64,000 nucleotides of DNA from Lantana camara. Taxonomy: Eukaryota > Streptophyta > Magnoliopsida > Lamiales > Verbenaceae. The stretch spans positions 35,523,001 through 35,587,000 of the forward strand of contig CM074858.1 of assembly GCA_037501455.1 (NCBI GenBank). Direction: 5' to 3'. Below the pieces are notes generated by a model. It made no database searches. It was not told where the DNA came from and saw only the letters and a list, made by a program, of their open reading frames with translations. Positions within the stretch are counted from its first letter, which is position 1. Every line of letters begins with the position of its first letter. The position numbers and the translations under genes are program-made. Below are positions 33,353-44,825 of this stretch, in pieces.

Positions 33353-35306
33353 TGTTGGAAAACACGAATCAGAAAGCAGCGGAATTTAAAAAATTTTCCC
33401 AACAAAAGGACCTTGAACTCGCAATCGTGTAACCAAATTCGTAAAGATAGAAAACTTACTTTTCTTTTATTCTTTCTTGAAGCGTTTCAAGCCACCCAAG
33501 AACGCTCTTCACGCGGCTTGATCCCCTCTCCTTGGTAAAGCTCGAATCTTCAAACTTCTAACTTGAAGTCTCTAGAGAAAGTCCACCAACTTGATCACAA
33601 TCTAACTAGTAAGGATGCTAGTTCTCTAGTTAGTGTTTAGGCTTAACCTAGGGTTTAATTTAATCTTGGAGAAAGGAAGGTGTTCAACACATGAACCAAG
33701 AATTGTCAATTAGCTCTAAAGGAGCTCGAGCTCCCCTATTTATAGAGAGAGGGTGCCGATCCAAATCCTAGTTGGGAAAGGATTTGGTTCCTCTCTCTCC
33801 TATTACTTGATCATCAAGTATTTTCCAACTTTGACTTTGAATTCTAATTCAAGTCAACTTTTAAGAGAGCTAATAATATCCAAACTATTTTTGGATAATT
33901 TTATACTTTATTTATTATAAAATAAATAACTTATTTTTATCTAATTAATTAATTCATAATTAATTAACTAGATTATTTTTCTCCAAAATAAGACTTTCTT
34001 TTTAATTCAAAATTAAACCAAAGTCTATTAAATAATTAACTAATTAATTATTTAATATATATATATAATATAATATATATATACACACGTGTGTCACACG
34101 TGTCACAGTGACACGTGTCACTCACGTGAGCCACACGTGTGATTTCACACGTGTGTAACCCTCTTGGCCCGATTAACACGTTTAATCATTTTCAAGCCTC
34201 CACTCATGTAACCAAGTTGTTGTGTGTGACCCTCTAGGTTCTCAATTCAATTAGCAGTGACCCTAATTAATTAATTCACTAATTAATTAATCAGTCCACA
34301 GATTAAACGACCATAGTCTAGCAACAGGTGTTTAACCCCTAGCTGAATTGGAATGTTCGGATTCGACAGAACCTTTAAGTCATTGATTCATGTGAGATAC
34401 AATCCTCCTACTTACTATCTCTCAACCAAGATCTAGGGCAAGGGAATAATCAGAACCCTAATAATCCGGTCTTAAAGCTAAGTGCATTTCATATCCATTT
34501 GATCTCAATCCAAGAAGCCCTTTTCTTGATGTCTTGATCTACTGCCTTGGCCAAGGACTCCATATGGCATATGAAAGACTTACACAATAAGAGATCACCT
34601 TGCATATGCAAGTGTAGGTCCTTTCTTGATTCTCATTCACTTTCATGAATCACTTGTGCAGCCCCAGCATAAGCCTTGAATCAGTTGTCTAAGGCGACAC
34701 CCTTTAAAGCTTATACCAAAGACTACAGAGTTAATTCATAAAGTGACAAGGAACCTCAAGTCTAAGGATCAATTAATCACATCAATGACTCGTGAGATAT
34801 TTCCTAATCTGGAAGTTTCCATTTCCTGAAATAGAAACTTCCTTTCCCATTTAGGAATGTTCTCACACGGGGCACCTCAGTGAACTTACTTATTAAAGTA
34901 AGCACCCTCATGTATCACGCACGTATCAACTATACACTTTGCACCTCCATGAAACAAGGTGGTCCTTCTTAAGGGCGTGATCCCACAAGCAAGCCTTAGA
35001 GGAGTCAGGTTGACACTCCCACTGTCTGTAGGACTCATCGGCTTGGAGTATTTTACTAATCATGACTTATGTGATATAGGGCTCGTTTCATGAACCATTT
35101 CACCTAAATGGTAGAGTCCTAAAGTCATCAGGATTAGGGGAGTTCTCATACATGCGCACATAATGGAAACACTCAAAACACGTATTGGCATATAAAGAAG
35201 TGTTTGCCTATAATCAATCGTATATTATTCAAAGATTGTCTGTGATACAAGAAAAATCCCAAAGCAGATTACGTCGAATCGGCTTTCTAGGGCACTATTC
35301 CTAACA
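33353..35306 (-). repeat. Copia LTR-2 (3' LTR of Cop-2)
   Basis: 1954 bp. A minus-strand TATA (33733-33749, CTCTCTATAAATAGGGG) and an ACACGTGT cluster at 34085-34155 are present. The last ~150 bp (35157-35306) are a variant form not shared with the other three LTRs. The left flank is GTTTG inside RT of the first copia. Confidence 0.92.
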
Positions 35307-38300
35307 ATCTCCCACTTGCCCGTAAAAGCCATTTAGGTATTCTAAGTCCCATCTTCTCAAGATGCACTTTGAGAGCCTATTGACTTTGGGCGTTTCCAAA
35401 GTGGATATGCTATATTCTCTGCTGATGTGACCCTCTTGTTTACACATCTCTTAGGAAACACCTTTTCCTTATAAAGTGATTCGTAATCACGTGTTCAGTC
35501 TCTTGGTGAGGTCTTGGTTCTCTTACTTGAGCAACCATCCATTTTATCATACAATATGATTAAGGAGTTGTTTCATGCTAGGAACTTCATCTAACTGGTT
35601 AGATGGAGTTTCTTACCCAAACACTTAACTTAGAGTTATATAATACGACTAAGTTCTCAACTACGACAGTCGAGTTTTTGCAATGTCCGTCCTTGGAACC
35701 CTTTCCAACACATTGCATTACCATTCTGGTAGAAGTTGTATCCTTGCAATGATTTCATAATCATCCATGTTTGATGAACGGTTACATCAAATATCCTTCT
35801 AACAACAAGATCTTTTGGGCTCTGTAAACTAATACATATCCTCATTTCTTCTCAAGTACTCTGAGGACATCCTTTACAGAGATCTAATGACCTTCTCTGA
35901 GGTCATATTAGATTCGGCCTACTACGCTTAGTGTTGTGCCATATCTAATTTAGTACATAACTTTTCATACATTATGCACCCTTTCACTTAAAGGGATTTT
36001 GGACATTCTAACTTTCTCAAAGTTTATCTTAGGACACATACTCTTCAAAAGAGACGTTCCATTGTCCATACTAAACTCCTTTTAGTACCGTGGTTATGTA
36101 CTCATTTTGTGATAATCCTTTTATTCTCTTAGATCTATCTTCTATAGATCTGAATGTCGAGAATATAGAATAATCACTAAGATCTTTCATGTCAAATTGT
36201 TTCTTAAACAATTGGTAACTTTCACGTCATCCTTGACATTCCTAATGAGAAGGACATCGTCTTCTAAAGAACCAAAATTGACTCTTACATCACTAACTTT
36301 CATATGTACACTTTTAAGACTTATTCGACTTCTATCTGTGTCAAACGATTTGACTATCCTATGGAATCGAATTGTCTAACTCCTAGAAGCCTTTATCAAT
36401 CCACAGATTGACTTTAGGGATTTGCATACCTTATGCATACTCCCACTGAATATGAGATTTATAGAAATACCTTATTTCACTCTCTTTCAATCTCATATTG
36501 AACAAGATAGTTCTCATATTCATTTATCATATCTCATAGTCAGAATATGAGGATATGGTAAACACAACCCAAATGGACTTTTGCATTTCAACCGTCAAGA
36601 AGGTTGTAATGCTTTCCATTTACTCGAAGCTCTAGGAGCTTGATCCTATCAGGTGGATCAACCAAGGTCAAAAACTCGGTGTAAGTATATGGAATCCATA
36701 TTGGATTTCAAGGCTTGCTTACACTACTCAGATTCCAAATCTGACAGTGTCTCCTCTTCAAGTAATTCCTTGGCTATCTAGGAACGCGTTCTAAACGCAT
36801 CTTAAGAGAAGGGTTTCACACGTGTACATGCTCTAAAATTTGGCTAAGTTTTTATCAGATGGGCTCGTTTCTTCTATATGTGGCGTGGATATTTATTCTC
36901 AAATTTCTTTGAGGTCTGCTTGCTTGTCTTTCTTCTTCTATAGGAACGATTCCTTAAGAAAGATACATTCCTTGAGACAAACAACCTTTGTCTAAGGGAA
37001 TCGCAGAAATGATATCCAATATCATTGTATAAACTTGAACTCATTTCAAGCTTATCTCCCACTATCCTCTTCAAGTAAGAGGATTCCATTGAATTCTTGG
37101 ATAAGAATAATTAGGGAATTTAGTATGCCACTTTGCATAGTGCAACTGAAGGACTGATTTTGGAAGGTACTAAATTCAAAATCTCTAACTGCATATTGTA
37201 GGAGTTTATTCCTAGAATGATTATAAGTCAGTAAAGCTTGCTATGGAATGGACCATATCCTATAGGGTTTCATTCCCTCATTCAGAAACACTAAGGTGTT
37301 CTCGAATTAGTTTACTGAGAGATAATCCTATTATCTCTAAGATGACTAAGGAATTAGTTACTAAGATATTGGCTATCTCGATCATATCGATTTACCTATA
37401 ACTTATGACTACTTCGGTTCCTAACCTCCTTTTGAAATTCTAAGAATTTCATATAAGTTTCGAATTTGTACTTTAACAAGTACATTCATTCATAATGATT
37501 AAACTGACGATTGTATCTAATGCTTACATTAAGCATCTTACACTCATCAGTATGGATCGAAATCCACTATAATTTTTGGAACGTTCCATGTTTCACCTAA
37601 ACAATGTTCCGGGAACGTTTTCCCTTTGAGATAGGATTCACAGGAAGTCAACTCTATAGGTTCATTTTCATAGAATGATCCTAAGGTGTCTGACTTGCTA
37701 ATCCTTTTATATCTCAACGTTCCAAAGTAATTCGAAGCTTTGTCATCTCACTGACTTTTGTTATCTCGTTGTATGTTCAGAACATTAGTGCCTTGAGTCT
37801 TTGCACAACGGATTATGCTGAATTGACTCAAGACTAGTGAATTCTATTCCTAGTAGAATTACTAAACGAGGTAACATTTCAGAGTACTCATACTCTTTGC
37901 AGTTCCCTTTCAAAGTCCTTATTTGCTATCATAGAAGCAAACGTCCTGTTTGATCTCTAGTGTCTTTTGGGCACACCCCTTACATGCCCCTCCATTGGGC
38001 TCTTAAGGGTTTCTTCTTCTTTAGGCGTTCAAGCCTTTAACTTAGGGAGTTTTAGAAGAAGAATTAACCATCACAACCTTTTATTTCTTCTTAAGGATGC
38101 TTTCAACCATTATCAACTAAATGATTAACTATGCTACATTAGCATCATTCTAGTTGAGCATAAAGGGTTTGAATGGTGGTGGAAGCAATGCAAGCAATCA
38201 GTGCATTGAGAACTCTTTTCTCAGTTAATGATCGAGACCACAAGATCTTCAAATAAGATCTTTAGACCTTGTTCATGTGCACTTGTTTCCTCATTTGGAA

Positions 38301-38766
38301 TATTGAATAATTCCACAATGTTATACCTTGTAACATTTTTATGAGGTGGTTCAATTGCTCTTAAGTGGTTTGGAAAAATCCATTTACCTAAGATTGCTTC
38401 TCTTTTGGCCCGGGTCGACTTTTCACAATTGAAAACTTCGCCCTTTAGAGAACGCCTTTCTCTAGTCGGATTCTAAAATGAATTTTAGGATCCGAAGCCA
38501 TTTAGAGTTAGTCAGGACTTGGTCAACTTATTTGACTTAAGGATGGATACGAATGGGTTTGCATTTCATATTGTAGAGAATCACAGAACTACAACCTAAA
38601 TGCTAAGCAGAGAAAATGTGGGCATGCTGAATTATAACGATATACAAAAGATAAGGTCTTTAATCTAATGTAGCTCCCACTGTTTTTCAAAGATCTATAA
38701 TTCCCAAAGATCTAAGAGGAACACGTTTCCCAATGGGTACTAAGATCCTAAGCATTTTACCTTGAA

Positions 38767-39087
38767 CCCACGACTCGCGGACATTCTAAGCAAAATCCTA
38801 GGTAGGTACAACTTACCAATTCTAACACCTTTAGAACTCTTAGTAATTGTTTTTGCATCACCTATCTTTCAATATGGACCCACGACTCGTGCGACATCCA
38901 TATTTACTTAGGCGTTTAAGCTAGACCCATCAATCATAAGATCATGATCAAAACTTAGTTCGAACGACCCACGACTCGCGGACATCGCCCTTGCCAAAAT
39001 TAACCACGAAATATTGATCATTTAAAATGATCAATTAGGTAACTAAGAACTAATAAGCTCCACTAGCTATCCCACGACTCGCGGACA
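38767..39087 (-). repeat. 17-bp motif CCCACGACTCGCGGACA, four copies in the Cop-2 leader
   Basis: Copies at 38767, 38879 (variant CGTGCGACA), 38968 and 39071, plus view. The same four occur in internal 3. Sequence between copies is AT-rich and unrelated. Confidence 0.9.
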
Positions 39088-40239
39088 ATAACTAGCTTTA
39101 CTTACTAAACTTAAAACCTATTGATGGAATGCTAGGAATTTAATTCAAAATTTGCATCTCGAATTAAATACCTATTATTCGAAATGAGCTTAATATTTAA
39201 TGGGAATTTTCGAATCAACCGAAGAGTTGTTCGGTTCGACCTCACCAACATATATGTTATCCAATTTTATTAGTCTTGATTAATGCAAGTACACTTAAAT
39301 GCATTTCAAACAAGCACATAAACAGATAACATGTCCTAGCATGATACTAACATGTAATGATCATGGGTTCTACCTATCTTATGCGTGATATGTGGGAGCC
39401 ACTCCACAATCACAAGTTCTAACATACATGCCACATAAACAGTTCAAATCACATAAGGGAAAGCGGTAACAAAATACTAGCCCTATCTCTATTACATTTA
39501 ACAATTGAGATTCCCCTCCCTAACATTTTGAGGGGTCTTCACTTATGGCCTCCTTGTTACTTGAATGTGGTCCATCTTACTCCATGGGTGCATTGTCTCC
39601 AAAATGAAAATAAAACCTCACCACCTATCTCTACTCTCAAATTACAATAAAAAGAAAAAGACATAAAGTAATGAGGCTCAATCTTCATATTGGCCTTAGA
39701 CAATTACACGGGGCATACCCCGGCCTTAAAAACAGTAATATGGAAAGCCACATAATAAATCACATAACAGTACGCACATAAGTGAGGCTCCAACCTCAAT
39801 TGAAAAACGCAACTATAGGGCTCCAACCCCAATTTAAACCATCCATGTGCACAAATTAAAACCATACATAGATCTAAACCCATGATCACCTAACATGCTT
39901 GGAATGCAAGAATTTAAATTTAACCAATAAATTAAAATTCTCGCTTTAAGCTCTAATAGCTTAAAACACGACTTAGATGCAATTCTTGTTCAAGAGCCTT
40001 TTTCTATAAAACCCGAAAAACTATAAACTAATAAAATTCCAATTAATTTCTGAAAATTAATAATTTTATTCTTTCAATATTTTCATAAAATAAAGATCGT
40101 AATTTTCCCAAAATTTAAATCGATTTTAATTTCTCAAAATCCCAATTTAATCAAAATTTTAAAATTAATTTTATTTTGATAAAACTGATTTCAAAAGATA
40201 AAATTAAAATAAAATTAAATCGGGATTTTTAAGGACCGA

Positions 40240-40640
40240 AACCACGAAACACGAAAACACGAAAACATGCCCGAAACCACCGGTTCATGAGGGCACCGCC
40301 GCGCGGCAGCATGCGCGCGCGCGAGCGCCAGCAGCGCGCACAGCGTGCGGCAGTTGCCGCCCGAGTGCGCGCGCTGGGCGCGCACGCCACACGCGCGTTG
40401 CGCGCAGCAGTGCCCCGCGTGTGCGGGCAGTCTCGGCCAGGCTCCCGCGCGGTTGCGGGAGGTGCTAGGTTGGACGTCCCGCGCGGTTGCGGGACGTGTG
40501 GGCGGTGACTCCCACACGGTTGCGGGAGCCTCGTGCGGGCAGTCCCGCACGGTCGCGGGACTGGTGAGCGGCGACGATTGGCTAGGCCTCGCGTGCTACG
40601 CCTTAGCACGCGTGAGCCTGGCCTTTTTTTGTTCGTAACG
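40240..40640 (-). repeat. GC-rich island with hairpin array in the Cop-2 leader
   Basis: About 400 bp of very GC-rich DNA in an AT-rich leader. Hairpins with TCCCGC/GCGGGA stems lie at 40442-40461, 40475-40496, 40509-40528 and 40540-40563 (spacing 33, 34 and 31 bp), with a shorter one at 40413-40427. Outer bases change but still pair. Long ORFs over this island in several frames are an effect of base composition. Confidence 0.85.
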
Positions 40641-40894
40641 CGATTTCGTGTTTCGTATCTCAAGTTTCTCAGAACCAATTCAATCCAAAAATTAAAATTA
40701 CGATTTAAACGAATTTCAACTAAAACAGCTTTTCAAAAACAGATTTAAGAAACAGTTTTCAGAAATTCAAGAAAAATTACAGTTTCGTATTTCAGGCTTT
40801 CTAAAAGAACTCATGAATACCTAATTCGCATCTAAGCCTAAGAATTTCTATCAAATTCAGAATAATTGAGACGAATCAGAAACACGATTAACGA

Positions 40895-40910
40895 GGTGGC
40901 TCTGATACCA
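40895..40910 (-). other. Primer-binding site of Cop-2
   Basis: The minus strand reads TGGTATCAGAGCCACC, a full initiator tRNA-Met site, two bases after LTR-3. Confidence 0.92.
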
Positions 40911-40912
40911 CT

Positions 40913-42850
40913 TGTTGGAAAACACGAATCAGAAAGCAGCGGAATTTAAAAAATTTTCCCAACAAAAGGACCTTGAACTCGCAATCGTGTAACCAAATTC
41001 GTAAAGATAGAAAACTTACTTTTCTTTTATTCTTTCTTGAAGCGTTTCAAGCCACCCAAGAACGCTCTTCACGCGGCTTGATCCCCTCTCCTTGGTAAAG
41101 CTCGAATCTTCAAACTTCTAACTTGAAGTCTCTAGAGAAAGTCCACCAACTTGATCACAATCTAACTAGTAAGGATGCTAGTTCTCTAGTTAGTGTTTAG
41201 GCTTAACCTAGGGTTTAATTTAATCTTGGAGAAAGGAAGGTGTTCAACACATGAACCAAGAATTGTCAATTAGCTCTAAAGGAGCTCGAGCTCCCCTATT
41301 TATAGAGAGAGGGTGCCGATCCAAATCCTAGTTGGGAAAGGATTTGGTTCCTCTCTCTCCTATTACTTGATCATCAAGTATTTTCCAACTTTGACTTTGA
41401 ATTCTAATTCAAGTCAACTTTTAAGAGAGCTAAAAATATCCAAACTATTTTTGGATAATTTTATACTTTATTTATTATAAAATAAATAACTTATTTTTAT
41501 CTAATTAATTAATTCATAATTAATTAACTAGATTATTTTTCTCCAAAATAAAACTTTCTTTTTAATTCAAAATTAAACCAAAGTCTATTAAATAATTAAC
41601 TAATTAATTATTTAATATATATATATAATATAATATATATATACACACGTGTGTGACACGTGTCACAGTGACACGTGTCACTCACGTGAGCCACACGTGT
41701 GATTTCACACGTGTGGAACCCTCTTGGCCCGATTAACTCATTTAATCATTTTCAAGCCTCAACTCATGTAACCAAGTTGTTGTGTGTGACCCTCTAGGTT
41801 CTCAATTCAATTAGCAGTGACCCTAATTAATTAATTCACTAATTAATTAATCAGTCCACAGATTAAACGACCATAGTCTAGCAACAGGTGTTTAACCCCT
41901 AGCTGAATTGGAATGTTCGGATTCGACAGAACCTTTAAGTCATTGATTCATGTGAGATACAATCCTCCTACTTACTATCTCTCAACCAAGATCTAGGGCA
42001 AGGGAATAATCAGAACCCTAATAATCCGGTCTTAAAGCTAAGTGCATTTCATATCCATTTGATCTCAATCCAAGAAGCCCTTTTCTTGATGTCTTGATCT
42101 ACTGCCTTGGCCAAGGACTCCATATGGCATATGAAAGACTTACACAATAAGAGATCACCTTGCATATGCAAGTGTAGGTCCTTTCTTGATTCTCATTCAC
42201 TTTCATGAATCACTTGTGCAGCCCCAGCATAAGCCTTGAATCAGTTGTCTAAGGCGACACCCTTTAAAGCTTATACCAAAGACTACAGAGTTAATTCATA
42301 AAGTGACAAGGAACCTCAAGTCTAAGGATCAATTAATCACATCAATGACTCGTGAGATATTTCCTAATCTGGAAGTTTCCATTTCCTGAAATAGAAACTT
42401 CCTTTCCCATTTAGGAATGTTCTCACACGGGGCACCTCAGTGAACTTACTTATTGAAGTAAGCAACCTCATGTATCAACTATACACTTTGCACCTCCATG
42501 AAACAAGGTGGTCCTTCTTAAGGGCGTGATCCCACAAGCAAGCCTTAGAGGAGTCAGGTTGACACTCCCACTGTCTGTAGGACTCATCGGCTTGGAGTAA
42601 TTTACTAATCATGACTTATGTGATATAGGGCTCGTTTCATGAACCATTTCACCTAAATGGTAGAGTCCTAAAGTCATCAGGATTAGGGGAGTTCTCATAC
42701 ATGCACAGCTAAAGTAAACGCATACCAAACAAGAGCATATAAAGAAGTGTTGCCTCAATTCATTATTTCATTCAAAGATTGTTTGTGATTACAATAAGGA
42801 AAAGCACAAAGCGGATATACAATCGGCTTTCTAGGGCACTATTCGTAACA
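40913..42850 (-). repeat. Copia LTR-3, chimeric, shared by Cop-2 and internal 3
   Basis: 1938 bp. From 40913 to about 42700 it follows LTR-2 in nearly every variant site. From about 42703 to 42850 it follows LTR-1/LTR-4 (GCACAGCTAAAGTAAACGCA and onward). It serves as the 5' LTR of Cop-2 (primer site on its left) and the 3' LTR of internal 3 (polypurine tract at 42851-42861). TATA at 41293-41309, ACACGTGT cluster at 41645-41720. Confidence 0.92.
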
Positions 42851-42861
42851 ATCTCCCACTT

Positions 42862-43868
42862 GCCCGTCAAAGCCATTCTAAAGCTACTCTAAGTCACATC
42901 TTCTGAAGATGTCCTTGGAAAGCTTCTCGACTAAGGGGTTTAGTAAGTGGATCTGCCACGTTCTCTGCTGATGTGACCCTCTCAATTTGCACATCTCCAC
43001 TTTTGATAATATCACGGATTAGGTGATACTTCCTCATAATGTGCTTGGTCCGTTGGTGAGATCTTGGTTCTCTTGCTTGAGCAACCGCCCCAGTGTTGTC
43101 ACAAAACACAGAAATGGGGTCTTTCATGCTAGGAACAAGATTCAACTCTTGAATGAAGTTTCTAATCCCAACACCTTCCTTAGCTGCATCATTTGCAGCT
43201 AAGTATTCGACCTCAATGGTCGAATCTGCAGTGGTTGTTTGCTTGGAACTCTTCTAACTCACTGCTCCACCGTTTAGGCAGAAAATGTATCCTGACATTG
43301 ACTTAAAATCATCTAAGTCAGATGCAAAGCTTGCATCGCAGTATCCTTCAACAGTAAGATCTTTCTGACCTCCATAAACTAAAAATAAATCTTTAGTACT
43401 TTTCAAGTACTTAAGAATATTCTTCACGGCAGCCCAGTGACCATCTCCAGGGTCAGATTGGAAACGACTTGTCACACTAAGTGTATAAGCCACATCCGGT
43501 CGAGTACATAACATTGCATACATTATGCTACCTATTGCTGACGCATAAGTTGTATGAGTCATTCTCTCCTTCTCAAGGTTACTCTTAGGACACTTCTTCT
43601 TTTAAAGACATGTTCCTACACTCATAGGAAGGTTCTTAACCTTTGCTGACTCCATATTGAATCTCTTCAATACTTTGTCAATGTACATCGACTATGATAG
43701 TCCTATTAACCTTCTAGATCTATCTCGATAGATTTTAATTCCAAGGATATAGGACGCATCACCAAGATCTTTCATCTTGAATTGGTTCGATAACCACAAC
43801 TTAGTAACTTTCATGTCATCCTTCGAATTCCCAATAAGAAGGATGCCATCAACATAAATTACTAAGAA
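42862..43868 (-). pseudogene. RT C-terminus and RNase H of internal 3
   Basis: This continues the RT frame after a stop at 43869. The catalytic site (43845-43856) reads Y-V-D-G, so the second aspartate is lost and RT could not work even if translated. RNase H pieces are at 43254-43562 (TRPDVAYTL, EGYCDASFASD) and 42894-43145 (VFCDNTGAVA, ADPLTKPLS), in different frames. A stop and shifts near 43255 separate them. Confidence 0.88.
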
Positions 43869-44825
43869 TTACACTGAGGTCTCCAATTCCTTTCTATACA
43901 CACATGATTCATTCGAAATTTTACTGAAGCCAAACGCTTTGACTGATTCATCAAATCGAATATTCCAATTCCTAGAAGCCTGTTTCAATCCATAGATTGA
44001 TCTTTGGAGTTTGCAAACCTTTTGCTCACTCCCACTGAACGTGAAACCTATGGGTTGCTCCATATAAATGTCTTTGTCAATGTCACCATTGAGAAAGGCA
44101 GTTTTCACATCCATTTGCCATATCTCATAGTCATAATATGCAGCAATGGCAAGCATGATCCGAATAGACTTTTGAATTGCAACTGGCGAAAAGGTTTCAT
44201 CAAAGTCCACTCCGGGTTTTTGAGTGAATCCTTTTGCAACCAGTCTTGCTTTGTAGGCTGCAATGCTTCCATCAACTCCAAGCTTTCTCTTAAAGATCCA
44301 TTTGCAACCTATGGGTTTGACCCCATCAGGCAAATCTACCAAGGTACAAACTTGGTTGGAGTTCATGGAGTCCATTTCGGATTTCATGGCTTCTATCCCC
44401 TGTTCAGAGTCAGAATCTGAAAGTGTCTCCTCATATGTTACAGGATCATTATCCTTTTTAGAGATTTCATGGAAGAATCCATACCATCTCTCCGGCTGTC
44501 TAGGAGTGCGTTCAGAACTCCTTAGAGGAGGATTTTCGTGTGTATCGAAATTCGTGATTGGTTGTGGTTGATCAGAAGGGGAAGTTTCTTCAGTGGGTGG
44601 TGTGGGATCACTTTGTACTTCCTCTAATTCTATGTTCTTGCCTTTCTTTTCTTTAAGGAACGGTTCCTCAAGAAAAGTGGCATTTCTGGAAACAAACACC
44701 TTTTGCTCAGCTTGATCATAGAAGTAATATCCTATGGATTCCTTAGGATAACCTACAAAGTAGCATAAGTTAGAACGAGATTCTAACTTATCTCCCATTG
44801 TCCTCTTCACGTAAGCAGGACAACC
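43869..44825 (-). CDS. RT N-terminal part of internal 3 (Tnt1-like copia)
   Basis: 313 residues. It opens with the end of the integrase-RT linker (FVSRNATFLEEPFLKEKKG), an acidic/Pro-rich spacer, then RT proper: KPIGCKWIFKRKLGVDGS, GVDFDETFSPVA, WQMDVKTAFLNGDI (first catalytic Asp) and SIYGLKQASRNW. It is in the same frame as integrase upstream (one TGA at 44826) and is cut by a TAA at 43869 shortly before the catalytic aspartate pair. Confidence 0.92.
   Translation of the reverse strand, partial: GCPAYVKRTMGDKLESRSNLCYFVGYPKESIGYYFYDQAEQKVFVSRNATFLEEPFLKEKKGKNIELEEVQSDPTPPTEETSPSDQPQPITNFDTHENPPLRSSERTPRQPERWYGFFHEISKKDNDPVTYEETLSDSDSEQGIEAMKSEMDSMNSNQVCTLVDLPDGVKPIGCKWIFKRKLGVDGSIAAYKARLVAKGFTQKPGVDFDETFSPVAIQKSIRIMLAIAAYYDYEIWQMDVKTAFLNGDIDKDIYMEQPIGFTFSGSEQKVCKLQRSIYGLKQASRNWNIRFDESVKAFGFSKISNESCVYRKELETSV

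Larger units (their letters stand above)
35307..40912 (-). mobile_element. Cop-2 internal region: copia with decayed coding, conserved leader
   Basis: Coding pieces are recognisable only by comparison with 42851-46787. For example, minus 37089-36874 still reads GDKLE, IGYHFC and LFVSRNVSFL from the RT front, and 35845-35657 is a scrambled RNase H. The YVDD site is destroyed near 36255. No ORF exceeds about 70 codons. In contrast, 38560-40912 (leader) matches 46800-49042 almost base for base, except for the GC-rich part. The leader holds four copies of a 17-bp motif, a GC-rich hairpin array and an initiator tRNA-Met primer site (40895-40910). Length is 5.6 kb against 6.2 kb for internal 3. Confidence 0.88.

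Noticed and set aside
38767..39087. CRISPR-like spaced repeats
   Set aside because: Repeats are 17 bp with 70-95 bp irregular spacers inside a copia leader in plant-type DNA. There are no cas genes.
40215..40748. Several long ORFs on both strands, Arg/Ala-rich
   Set aside because: GC-rich island lacking stops in all frames, and the leader counterpart in internal 3 does not conserve any of them.
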